From Halioglobus sp. (GTDB lineage Bacteria; Pseudomonadota; Gammaproteobacteria; Pseudomonadales; Halieaceae), in assembly GCA_029287595.1 (NCBI GenBank), contig JARFQU010000123.1:1-61739 (forward strand): DNA of 61,739 nt, in the 5' to 3' direction. This document shows, one piece after another, positions 1 through 7,913 of this stretch. Position 1 is the first letter of the stretch. Every line of letters starts with the position of its first letter. Below the pieces are notes generated by a model. The model made no database searches. It was not told the origin of the DNA and was given only the letters and a program-made list of their open reading frames with translations. The position numbers and the translations under genes were made by a program.

Positions 1-653
1 CCCGATAGTGCTGAGCCCGGAGCAGGTGCCTGCCAAGATTGAACAGATTCTGAACTGCAGCATGAGCAGTCACGAATCTCTGGGCCTGCCTCACCGACTT
101 GAATCGCCGCATTCCTCGCTCTCTGACGCGGGTAGATTCATGGGATTGCTCTGCCCGATTATTCTCATACTGTTGAGTACTGTGAATCGCCTCGGGTATC
201 AACTCGCGATGTGCAACGCCATAGCTGTGCAACTTATCGGTCACGATCTTCCTGGGTTCACCACCGTGACTGCGCAACAACCTCTTGAAGAAGCGTTTAG
301 CAGCTGCTCCGTCGCGCCGGGCCTGTAGATATACATCAACAACTTCGCCATCTTGATCCACGGCCCTCCACAGATAGTGCTGCTTGCCATTGATCTGAAT
401 GGTCCGGCACTCCGGCAAAGACTTCATCAATGTAGAAGGTGTCGCCGTAACCTTGATGACTACGTTTCAATCTGCGGGTGTAGATTGCTCCGAACTTGAT
501 GCACCAAAGGCGGATGGACTCGTGGCTGACTGTAATACCGCGCTCAGCGAGAAGGTCTTCAATATCCCGGTGGCTTAGATTGAATCGATAGTAGAGCCAG
601 ACAGCGTAGGAAATGATATCTGGTGGGAAGCGATGGCGTTTATATGTGCGCAT
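1..653 (-). pseudogene. IS6-family transposase, frameshifted and cut by the window start
   Basis: This is a DDE transposase of the IS6/IS26 family. Residues 1-75 carry the N-terminal helix-turn-helix region (SHRDIEDLLAERG) and reach the first catalytic Asp in FYIDEVF. The frame then runs out to a stop at 336. The rest of the protein continues in another frame below about position 425, with INGKQHYLWRAVDQDGE, the second Asp in IVTDKLHSYG and the Glu in NNRAEQSHE. All three catalytic residues therefore survive, but a small insertion or deletion near 400-425 splits the gene. IS6 transposases normally come from one uninterrupted frame, so this copy is probably inactive. The C terminus lies at or beyond the window edge. 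Confidence 0.88.
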
Positions 654-678
654 GGGCCGATTCTAGCAATATCGGCCC
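654..678. repeat. 8-bp hairpin just upstream of the IS6 transposase start
   Basis: GGGCCGAT at 654-661 and ATCGGCCC at 671-678 form a perfect inverted repeat with a 9-base spacer, immediately upstream of the transposase ATG. It lies in the short space between the transposase and the stop of the TonB receptor gene (698), so the outer end of the insertion sequence must be close by. The true terminal inverted repeat cannot be fixed because the other end is outside the window. Confidence 0.6.
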
Positions 679-697
679 AGTTAAGTTGTCATTACCG

Positions 698-2911
698 CTA
701 AAAGTTATAGCGCCCCTGCAAAGCGATGGTACGCGGCCTGTTCAGGCTGGCCACGGTCGTGGACTCGTCATCGCCACCAAAAATGGGGTAATCGAATTCG
801 AAGCTGACTTCCTCATCCAGCAGGTTGCGACCCAGTAGTGCAACTTCCCAATTATCCCCAGCCGGCAACACCGCCAGGCGCAGGTCAAAAATGGTAACCG
901 CGTCAATCAGAAACTTCTCCTGCCTGTCTGTGTAGCGCTCATCGACATAATTCAACGCGCCGTCCAGCCGCCAGCGCAGTCGGCCCAGGCCCAGCTCATG
1001 CTCATAGCGCGCGGTTATACTGCCAGACCAGTCCGGTGAACCCGGCATCGCATCCCCCGAGTTCTTTTCGCTCGCATCGGTGTAGGTGACGCTGGCCGCG
1101 AGTGTCAGGTCTGTACTGGCAGCCCACTGTGACTCGAGCTCCACGCCCTCGCTCTCGACTGGAATCGTCGTCGTGTCAAACCCAAGGCCGGTAAATCGCA
1201 CGACCTGGAAGTCATCTATCTCAGTTCTGAAAACGGCCAAGTTGAGAATGGCAGCGCCTCGAAAAAGCTGCAGTTTCACCCCCGCTTCAGTTGTATCCGC
1301 CTCCTCGGTGTCGTACTCCGCATCCGACGGCAGCGAAACTGCGGCGGAAAAACCACCACTCTTGCTGCCGCGTGCCCAGGATCCGTACAACATGGTGCTA
1401 TCACTGAGATCCCATTGCAGGTTTATAGAGCCATCGAAATTGTCTTCTTCCCTTTCCAGCGAAGTCGGCGCTACCTCGGGGGAGATGATTCCGATTCCGG
1501 GCGAGCTTCGCAGGTGTGTGTTGGCAAATACCGCATCTTTTTCCTCGTCTGTCCAGCGTAATCCCAGCGTGGCCCGCCAGCGGTCTCCCAATTCCAGCTC
1601 GCCCTGGCCAAATACCGATAGCACTCGCGTGTCCTGCTGGTAGGATTTCAGGCGTGCGCCTGTCAGGGGAAATGGGCCCAGGGTAAAGGGCGGAGGAAAA
1701 GCCGTGTCCAGGGTTTCATCCAGGTCGAAATCGCTGTCCAGGTAAAACAGCCCGGCTATGTAGGTAAAGCGCCCTTCATCGGTGGAGACCAGACGAAGCT
1801 CCTGGGTAAACTGGGAAAAATCCTGGTCCACCAGCACCGAAAGATAATCTCCGGTGGTGAAGTCAGAATCGATGACGCGCTTGTTATCATAGCTGGACAG
1901 GCCGGTGAGTGCCGTCAGCGTGTGGCTTGCCAATGGATACTCGAAATTAATATAGGCGCGGTCACCCGTCTGTTTGTCCAGGGCCCCTCCCTGCTTGCCA
2001 AAGGAAGTATAGGCCTGTTTTTTCTCGTTCAGTCCAGCTATCACCGCCGGGTCCAACGCGGCAATAATGCCCTTGGTATCTTTCGCGATCTGGAAGGTAT
2101 CCCCGTCAATATCCAGATCATCGTATTGATAACCCAGGGTCAATTCACCATCGTCAGCGAACGGGAATAGCATGGTCAGGCGGACTGTCGCCTGCTCTCG
2201 CTCCGGTACACTATTGCCGGTGAAGGTGTTCCTCACATACCCCTGCTCGCTGACCTGGTTAAAGGCCAGGCGGATCGCACCAGGGCCGGCAGGCAGGTCC
2301 ACCGCGCCGGTGCTGTAAAAACTGTCGTATTCGAATTCGTAATCAGCCTGGATATAGCCTGCAAGGTCATCGCCCGGCTTCCGGGTTACCACGCTGATAG
2401 CGCCGAGGCTGGTGTTCTTACCCAGCAGCGAGTTCTGGGTGCCCTTGATTATTTCAACCCGCTCCAGGTCGAACAGTGAGGCCTGGAACTCGCGCTGGCG
2501 CCCGGCATAGATCCCGTCGATAAACAGCCCCACGGACTGGTCATAGGTTTCGTTGCCGGCGCCGGTGCCGAGGCCGCGGACACTGATATTCGCCAGGTTC
2601 TGCGGTGTCGGCAGGATCTCCAGCCCGGGTATGAAACCGGCCAGGTCGACGATGTTGCGTATCCTGAACTTCTCGATCTCCTCGCCAGGCATCACGTTGA
2701 TAGTGACCGGGATGGCCTGCACATTTTCCACGCGCTTCTGGGCAGTGACGATGACTTCTTCAAGTATCAGCTCCTGTGCTCTGGACGACTCCTGATAAAA
2801 TGACGACATCGCCAATGCCGCACATAGTGAGGCTGCGGTCCTGGAGCCAATTAGCCTGGTCTTTTCGTGTCGTCCAGGTTTTTCTGATACGCCGGTTTCT
2901 TTTTCAGTCAT
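698..2911 (-). CDS. TonB-dependent outer-membrane receptor
   Basis: This 737-residue protein is an outer-membrane active transporter driven by TonB-ExbBD. After a polar N terminus and an Ala-rich export segment (about residues 20-45) comes the TonB-box-like stretch LEEVIVTAQKR. A plug domain follows (about 50-170, with RGLGTGAGNETYDQSVGLF and LLGKNTSLGAISV), then a long beta-barrel ending in GRYNF, the usual aromatic C terminus. I chose the ATG at 2911. It overlaps the stop of the tocopherol-cyclase-like gene by 8 bases (ATGACTGA), and the longer frame to a TTG at 3001 would run deep into that gene. The EEVIVTA class usually takes up bulky or hydrophobic molecules; the ligand is not predictable. 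An insertion sequence sits just downstream. Confidence 0.93.
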   Translation of the reverse strand: MTEKETGVSEKPGRHEKTRLIGSRTAASLCAALAMSSFYQESSRAQELILEEVIVTAQKRVENVQAIPVTINVMPGEEIEKFRIRNIVDLAGFIPGLEILPTPQNLANISVRGLGTGAGNETYDQSVGLFIDGIYAGRQREFQASLFDLERVEIIKGTQNSLLGKNTSLGAISVVTRKPGDDLAGYIQADYEFEYDSFYSTGAVDLPAGPGAIRLAFNQVSEQGYVRNTFTGNSVPEREQATVRLTMLFPFADDGELTLGYQYDDLDIDGDTFQIAKDTKGIIAALDPAVIAGLNEKKQAYTSFGKQGGALDKQTGDRAYINFEYPLASHTLTALTGLSSYDNKRVIDSDFTTGDYLSVLVDQDFSQFTQELRLVSTDEGRFTYIAGLFYLDSDFDLDETLDTAFPPPFTLGPFPLTGARLKSYQQDTRVLSVFGQGELELGDRWRATLGLRWTDEEKDAVFANTHLRSSPGIGIISPEVAPTSLEREEDNFDGSINLQWDLSDSTMLYGSWARGSKSGGFSAAVSLPSDAEYDTEEADTTEAGVKLQLFRGAAILNLAVFRTEIDDFQVVRFTGLGFDTTTIPVESEGVELESQWAASTDLTLAASVTYTDASEKNSGDAMPGSPDWSGSITARYEHELGLGRLRWRLDGALNYVDERYTDRQEKFLIDAVTIFDLRLAVLPAGDNWEVALLGRNLLDEEVSFEFDYPIFGGDDESTTVASLNRPRTIALQGRYNF

Positions 2912-3932
2912 GCAATATGGCATCCAGATCACCCTGCACTTCAAGACAACCGTGCTCGCCGCTGCCGTGAAAAAGCGTCTCGCCGTCGGCGATACGCTCA
3001 AAACGAAGTTCCACCCTGGAGGTCATCGTTTCTGCAACACGCTCCACCATCTGTTTGTCATAGGGTGCGTGGAGTAGCGCGCCCTCCCCCTTGCTGGCGC
3101 TAAGTACCAGGCGGTGGGTCTTGTCGCGCACCGAGAGACGGTAACTGTGATGGTCCACTTCGATATGCTCGATTTCGGACCCGGTGTACGTGGTAAAACG
3201 ATATAGCTTGTCCCGCAGCAGGAAGCCAATCAGGAAGCCGCGGAAAGAGCCGGTCAGCCAGGGGATACGGGCCACGGAAGCGCTGATGGAGACACCTGCT
3301 TCCTCGAAGTGGTTACTCTGCGCCCATACATAACCACTGGGAAAGCCTCGCCCCCAGTCTTTTTCAATATAGCCGCGCCCATTCTTAAAAGACGTCTTAT
3401 TATCAGCCACGACCAGCTCGCCGGAGAGTGTGTGATCCATACTGAGAATACCGTGGTTACACTCCATCAAAGGTACGAAACTGTAGGGCCCCATAACACC
3501 CGGCTGGGTAAGGGTCACCGGCCACCCTAGCCAATTGCCGAAGTGGATTGTGCCATGTATGGCCTGCCCGGCTGATGTCTCGCCGGCTTCAATATCCAGT
3601 TTGATAGCGCGACGGTTGAAGCGGCTGCGACCGATTCGGACATCGAAGCTGGCGCTATCGGCTGTGAAGTCCTCGAGCGGGAAGCGATGGTAGGCAGAGC
3701 TGCCGGCCCGCCCGTCCAGTACCTGAATGAACGCGTGGGCGTCAGCCCCGAGGAAGACGCCCGGGATGATCGCGTAAGGTTGCGAACCCTGCGCATCTAC
3801 GAGTTTGAAATACCAGCCTTCGAAGCAGGGTCGGCCGCGGTCCAGCATGTGCTGGAGATGGAAATTCTCCGGACACCATATATTTTTTAATCGTCTGAGC
3901 ATACCGCCTCCATCCGGCTCCTGGTCAACCAT
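2904..3932 (-). CDS. Tocopherol cyclase family protein
   Basis: This 342-residue protein has landmarks of the tocopherol cyclase family: FEGWYFKLVD near residue 38, PYAIIPGVFLG, GPYSFVPLMECNHG and, most typically, GYIEKDWGRGFPSGYVWAQ near 190. Plant members close the chromanol ring of vitamin E on a lipocalin-like double barrel. Bacterial members in organisms that make no tocopherol are of unknown function, and nothing here shows tocopherol synthesis. No signal peptide is evident. Start codons at 3932 (MVDQEP) and at the eleventh codon (MLRRLK) are both possible. Its stop overlaps the TonB receptor start, so the two are translationally coupled and may handle the same hydrophobic compound. Confidence 0.82.
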   Translation of the reverse strand: MVDQEPDGGGMLRRLKNIWCPENFHLQHMLDRGRPCFEGWYFKLVDAQGSQPYAIIPGVFLGADAHAFIQVLDGRAGSSAYHRFPLEDFTADSASFDVRIGRSRFNRRAIKLDIEAGETSAGQAIHGTIHFGNWLGWPVTLTQPGVMGPYSFVPLMECNHGILSMDHTLSGELVVADNKTSFKNGRGYIEKDWGRGFPSGYVWAQSNHFEEAGVSISASVARIPWLTGSFRGFLIGFLLRDKLYRFTTYTGSEIEHIEVDHHSYRLSVRDKTHRLVLSASKGEGALLHAPYDKQMVERVAETMTSRVELRFERIADGETLFHGSGEHGCLEVQGDLDAILHD

Positions 3933-4015
3933 CTTCCCAGAGTGAAGCCGTTATAGACAGCAGCATGAGCGTTCAGGAAACCCTGCACCTGTCTGTTCTG
4001 GTCCACTTGAAATGC

Positions 4016-4819
4016 TCAGTTGCCCGCACCGGAATTGGCCAGCCGCATGAGCTTGAGCGTGCCAACGGGTGTAAGTCGTTTCACGAAGTACAATATTCGC
4101 GAATCGACACAGATCACCAGCTTGAAGCGTTTTCGCGTTATTGCCTTGCAGATCGCTTTAGCCGCGTGCGCGGGAGGTGTGGCGTACTTGAAAGTCTTGA
4201 GCAGTCTTTCCCGCCGGCCCTGCTCCATCCGCGCGGCACCGAGAATATTGGTGGCGACCGCACCCGGGTGCACGCAGGTAATGCCCACGTTAGTGTTGGC
4301 AAGCTCAACAAACAGGCTCTCACTGAGACCAGTTACGGCAAATTTCGTCGCGGCATAGGAGCTTTGCCATTTCATACCGGTAAAACCGGCAGAGCTGGAA
4401 ATGTTCACGATATGGGCCTCTTCAGCCTCCAGCAGCAGTGGCAGGAAAAACTTGCAGCCATACATGACCCCCCAGTAGTTGATCCCGGTAATCCATTCCA
4501 GGTCTTCCACTTCCTGTTCACGAAAGCTCAGGTTCACCGAGACTCCGGCATTATTCACCAGGATATGAACGGCTCCATGCGCCGCAAGAACCTGCTGTGG
4601 CAATGATTCCATCTGTTCGCGACTGGACACATCCAGCACATGGATACTGCACTTTCGATTCAGTAATTCCACCTCACGCTTGAGGTCCGCCAGGCCGTCG
4701 CCGTCAATATCGGCCGCCGCGATATACGCCCCCCTGCGAGCCAGCTCCAGGCAGATTGCCCGGCCAATGCCGCTTCCCGCACCAGTGACTACCGCCACCC
4801 GGTCAGTAAAATTTCTCAT
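4016..4819 (-). CDS. SDR family NAD(P)-dependent oxidoreductase
   Basis: This is a classical short-chain dehydrogenase/reductase of 267 residues. The nucleotide-binding motif TGAGSGIG lies at residues 12-19, NNAG near 90, the catalytic Ser in NISSSAG near 140 and the YAATK dyad near 155. The Asp after the second strand (AAADIDG) favours NAD(H). The C-terminal 40 residues are basic and hydrophobic (KRFKLVICVDSRILYFVKRL), like SDRs that sit at a membrane and act on lipids. It is 17 bases downstream of the EthD-like gene and 83 bases upstream of the tocopherol-cyclase-like gene, so probably in one operon with them and the TonB receptor. Substrate unknown. Confidence 0.92.
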   Translation of the reverse strand: MRNFTDRVAVVTGAGSGIGRAICLELARRGAYIAAADIDGDGLADLKREVELLNRKCSIHVLDVSSREQMESLPQQVLAAHGAVHILVNNAGVSVNLSFREQEVEDLEWITGINYWGVMYGCKFFLPLLLEAEEAHIVNISSSAGFTGMKWQSSYAATKFAVTGLSESLFVELANTNVGITCVHPGAVATNILGAARMEQGRRERLLKTFKYATPPAHAAKAICKAITRKRFKLVICVDSRILYFVKRLTPVGTLKLMRLANSGAGN

Positions 4820-4836
4820 TTAGTGTACCCCGTCAC

Positions 4837-5610
4837 TCACTTTGTGACATTCAGATCCGCCTTGGACGAAAGCAGTAACATGGAAGAGGCGAAGTCGATG
4901 TGGCGCTGCTCATCGGCCTTGATCTCGCGATTGGCCGCGCGCCTGATCCGAAACATGGACAGGCTTAGTGGCGGCGCGCCCACAATCAACTGGGCAAAAA
5001 CGGCCGGAGGCTTTGACTGTCCCAGGCCCAGTTCACGAAGGGAATCACAGAGTTCACTCTGCTGTGCGGGAACCTGCAGGTAGCTGCGCAAGCCGATAAC
5101 TTCAGCGTGACCGGCCACCAGCGGGCCGTGACAGGTGGTGTAATGCCTTACAAATTCCGCCTGGCTCAGATGGCCCAGCCCATTCCCGAACCAGAGAACA
5201 TTCTGACCGCTGTTTTCACCCTCAAGCAAGCGGATGGGCCGTCCCATCAGGATAAAAGAGCGAGCCGTGTCAAAACCGCCTGAACAGCATCCGGCGACTT
5301 CCCGCCAGCGCAAACGCCCGGCTTCACTGGCCAGCGATTCGCGCAGGGCAGCCTCGCTGATCGCGAAGACCTCCACGGCGTCAACAGGGCGCGCCGTTCC
5401 CCGCATGCGTCGCAGCAGGCGATTGGCCAGGCCCCTGCCACGACCATCCAGCCATTCGTAGGAAACCGCACCCAGATAGTCTGCGTGCTCACTAAAAGCC
5501 TGGCGACGCTGCTCCCGTAGGTCATTGAAGCGACCAGCAGCCGCCCCCGGAAGTTTATACAGTCCCTGCACGAGGATCCGGTCAGGCTTAACTTGCACTG
5601 CTATACCCAC
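4837..5610 (-). CDS. EthD-like ferredoxin-fold protein
   Basis: This 257-residue protein has no clear named match. Residues about 135-190 (VLWFGNGLGHLSQAEF, then HYTTCHGPLVAGHA and GLRSYLQV) have the pattern of the EthD dimeric alpha/beta-barrel family: 'S-x-x-E-F-x-x-H-x-x-x-H-G-P-L-V', then a strand with RxY. The N-terminal 120 residues may be a second, diverged copy (LVQGLYKLPG and SEHADYLGAVSYEW). EthD proteins accompany oxidative catabolism, but their activity is mostly unknown. It is the first gene of the minus-strand operon leading to the TonB receptor. The inverted repeat at 5806-5823 lies about 195 bases upstream. An EthD identity is likely; a function is not claimed. Confidence 0.62.
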   Translation of the reverse strand: MGIAVQVKPDRILVQGLYKLPGAAAGRFNDLREQRRQAFSEHADYLGAVSYEWLDGRGRGLANRLLRRMRGTARPVDAVEVFAISEAALRESLASEAGRLRWREVAGCCSGGFDTARSFILMGRPIRLLEGENSGQNVLWFGNGLGHLSQAEFVRHYTTCHGPLVAGHAEVIGLRSYLQVPAQQSELCDSLRELGLGQSKPPAVFAQLIVGAPPLSLSMFRIRRAANREIKADEQRHIDFASSMLLLSSKADLNVTK

Positions 5611-5803
5611 TCAGTACGGCAAGCAAAAAAAAATCCCTCTATATCCAAAGCCATTTTCCGAGAGATCCCGTTCTGCGTCTACTGGCGCATCATTGCCCTG
5701 CAGGTAGGGAAAAGCACTTAAATCCATCGTTCTACACCCCGTATATTGACTACCGTAGAAGTGACCAATTGACTTCAGGAGATACTAGCAGCTGAATCTT
5801 AAT

Positions 5804-5826
5804 AAAAACAGTCTCGTCTGTTTCTT
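5804..5826. promoter_or_regulatory. Inverted-repeat operator, site A of the island regulon
   Basis: AAACAG (5806-5811), TCTCGT, CTGTTT (5818-5823) form a perfect 6-bp inverted repeat with a 6-base spacer, flanked by A and T runs. It lies in the 331-base gap between the divergent EthD-like and MaoC-like genes, which otherwise holds no recognisable gene. Four more sites with the same CAG-N6-CTG core lie at 9259, 12011, 15765 and 21024. The length and symmetry fit a TetR-type dimer; the regulator is not in the window. Confidence 0.72.
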
Positions 5827-5941
5827 TTTTACAAGAGCAAGACCATGTACTCCACACCCATCAGTCCCTGATGTTTTATTCTGCAGGCACTTAAGCTAGT
5901 GTAACTATCAGCTTTTCAGTCTGGCATGGCAGGAAGTCATT

Positions 5942-6394
5942 ATGGAGACCACATTTCCCTCGCAGGAGGACATTGAGTCCCTGGTGGGATATCAGTTTCC
6001 CGGCGGCACCTATCGCATCGCGCACTGGGAAAACTTCCTGCTCACAGGCTGCACCGGCGCCGAGCTGCTGCCGGGTGGAATGGCGCATCCAAGCGCACTC
6101 TTCCACCTGCCTATAGCCGGCGCAGGTACCAGCATTGCCGAAATGTTCGCACTGGGGCAGGCAGAATCAGACCTCTCCATCATGATAGAGAGCTATGACT
6201 GGAGTTTCTTCCAGCCATTGTGCGAGGAAACAGATTACCAGGTTGCAGGCCGGATCACGTCGGCCGAGCGCTGCAGCAATACCGAGGGAAAACTGTACGA
6301 CCGCATACAGTTCCAGTTCGACGTGTCCCTGCCGGCCGGGGAGCCTGTCGCCCGCTCTGTCATCACCTGGCACTACACGAGGGACACCCTGTGA
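5942..6394 (+). CDS. MaoC-like N-terminal (hot-dog) dehydratase subunit
   Basis: This 150-residue protein has the look of the FAS1-like/MaoC N-terminal dehydratase domain. The N-terminal part has GTYRIAHWENFLLTGC and LLPGGMAHPSALFHL. Then come SIAEMFALG, a strand around IMIESYDWSFFQPL, and the closing part DYQVAGRITSAER and QFQFDVSLPAGEPVARSVITWHY. Such small subunits pair with a MaoC subunit to hydrate enoyl-CoA; in actinobacterial sterol catabolism two-gene hydratases of this kind act on the side chain. Its stop overlaps the GTG start of the next gene (GTGA), which fits a heterodimer. It is the first gene downstream of operator site A on the plus strand. Confidence 0.75.
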   Translation: METTFPSQEDIESLVGYQFPGGTYRIAHWENFLLTGCTGAELLPGGMAHPSALFHLPIAGAGTSIAEMFALGQAESDLSIMIESYDWSFFQPLCEETDYQVAGRITSAERCSNTEGKLYDRIQFQFDVSLPAGEPVARSVITWHYTRDTL

Positions 6395-6825
6395 AGCACC
6401 GTGTCGGCGACCCTATTCCTGAATGGGTTATGGAGCACGTTTCGTCGGAGCGCATGCGTACCATGGCGGCTATTCTGCGTGACCCCAACCCCCTGCACTG
6501 GGATCGACAGGCCGTCGCCGCACTGAAGCTGGGGCTGGGCGAGCGGACCATTAACCAGGGTCCGCTGGGGCTGGGCTATATGGTCAACATGCTACACGCC
6601 TGGGCGGGCCCTGGTTGCATTCGAAGCATGGTGACACGCTTCCCACAGGTGGTACTGGACGGCGAGCGCGTGATCGCGCGGGGAACGATCACAGCGCTAA
6701 GAGAAAGCGGGGGCGAACTGCTGGCAGAGTGCAGTATCAGCCTTGAACATGCCCAGCGCGGCGTGCTGCTGGAAGGGGAAGCTACGGTTTCACTTACAGC
6801 ACCGGCTACAGGGAGCCCGGCCTGA
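6391..6825 (+). CDS. MaoC family dehydratase subunit
   Basis: This 144-residue hot-dog protein carries the MaoC pattern RDPNPLHWDRQAVAALKLG (residues about 30-48; the Asp and His of DxNPxH are the usual hydratase residues), followed by INQGPLGLGYMVNMLHAW. I start it at the GTG at 6391, which overlaps the stop of the preceding gene. A longer open frame upstream (from 6220) lies inside that gene and does not look like protein. The pair probably forms one enoyl-CoA hydratase; the CoA substrate is not identified. No acyl-CoA ligase, dehydrogenase or thiolase is in the window, so the rest of such a beta-oxidation route would have to be encoded elsewhere. Confidence 0.8.
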   Translation: MKHRVGDPIPEWVMEHVSSERMRTMAAILRDPNPLHWDRQAVAALKLGLGERTINQGPLGLGYMVNMLHAWAGPGCIRSMVTRFPQVVLDGERVIARGTITALRESGGELLAECSISLEHAQRGVLLEGEATVSLTAPATGSPA

Positions 6826-6838
6826 GCGGAGCACCCCC

Positions 6839-7870
6839 TTACATACGCGTTAATACCTTGCACTGATGACTGGGGGTGCGCAGGGCCTCAAAGGCCTCCG
6901 GCAATTCATCCAGGCCAACAATATCCGTCACCATAGCAGAGACATCGATGCGCTTCTCGGCCAGCATGGCCAGGCAGGTATCGAAGTCGTCCCGGGTGTA
7001 GGCGATGGCAAACTGGATCTGCAGTTCCTTGATCAAACCAAAGAAAGGCATGATGTTATCGGGCTGTTCACAGACCCCCACGGGGACTATCTTGCCGCGC
7101 TGGGGCGCCATTTCGATACATTGCTGCAGTAAGCCAGGCGCACCGACGCACTCAAAGATTACCTCGGGGGGACCGCCGGCCACACCGATAAACTGTTCCA
7201 GCAACTGTTCGGCTCCACCAGAAGGGTCAGGACGAATGACACGTGTGGCGCCCATTTTCACGGCCAGGGCGGCGCGACTGGGGGCCAGCTCACTGACCAC
7301 CACTTCACGGGCACCAAAAAACCGTGCCCACAGCGCTACTGTCAGGCCTATGGGCCCCGCGCCGATTACCATGACGCGACTGCCCGCTTTAAGATTCGCG
7401 ACACGCACCGCATGGATACCCACTGCCAGCGGCTCAACCAGCGCAGCGCTTTCCAGATCCAGGCCGTCCGGCAGGCGAATGGTTTCCCGTGCGCCGGTGG
7501 CCACAAACTCGGCGTAACCACCGGGCGCATCCACACCGGCCACCTTCTTGTCCTGGCATTCAAAGAAGCGACCCGCTGCACAGGGCAGGCAATGCCCACA
7601 GGCGATAAAAGGCAAGGCACATACCTTGTCCCCTATCTGCCAGTCGCCCTCTGCCTGCGCACCCACTTCCGCAATCTCGCCCACGTACTCGTGCCCCAAT
7701 ATCTGGCCACAGCAGGCTGTGGTCAGCCCCTCACGGGTTGCATGCAGGTCAGTTCCGCACACGCCGCAGTAAGCCACTTTCATCACCAGGCCCCTGGGAT
7801 CAGGCTCGGGATCAGCGACATGCTCTACTACCAATGGCGTGCCTACTTCCTTAAATACTGCGGCTTTCAT
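6839..7870 (-). CDS. Zinc-dependent alcohol dehydrogenase (MDR family)
   Basis: This 343-residue medium-chain dehydrogenase has the catalytic zinc ligands Cys38 (GVCGTDLHA) and His60-Glu61 (GHEYVGEI). The structural-zinc cysteines Cys91, Cys94, Cys97 and Cys105 (CGHCLPCAAGRFFEC) are present, with the Rossmann motif GAGPIG near 170. The ATG at 7870 is preferred over the longer frame to 7936 because AGGA lies eight bases before it and the extension reads into the P450 gene. It likely oxidises an alcohol with NAD(P)+. It is 43 bases downstream of the cytochrome P450 gene on the same strand, so a P450-made alcohol is a natural substrate. The real substrate is unknown. Confidence 0.93.
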   Translation of the reverse strand: MKAAVFKEVGTPLVVEHVADPEPDPRGLVMKVAYCGVCGTDLHATREGLTTACCGQILGHEYVGEIAEVGAQAEGDWQIGDKVCALPFIACGHCLPCAAGRFFECQDKKVAGVDAPGGYAEFVATGARETIRLPDGLDLESAALVEPLAVGIHAVRVANLKAGSRVMVIGAGPIGLTVALWARFFGAREVVVSELAPSRAALAVKMGATRVIRPDPSGGAEQLLEQFIGVAGGPPEVIFECVGAPGLLQQCIEMAPQRGKIVPVGVCEQPDNIMPFFGLIKELQIQFAIAYTRDDFDTCLAMLAEKRIDVSAMVTDIVGLDELPEAFEALRTPSHQCKVLTRM

Positions 7871-7913
7871 ACTGGTTCCTCGAAAAAGTGCCGGCGGGTT
7901 GTCACTATCGCGC

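Noticed and set aside
336-653. Programmed frameshift in the IS6 transposase
   Set aside because: IS6-family transposases are made from one frame, and no slippery run such as A-AAA-AAG is seen near the frame change, so a mutation is the simpler reading.
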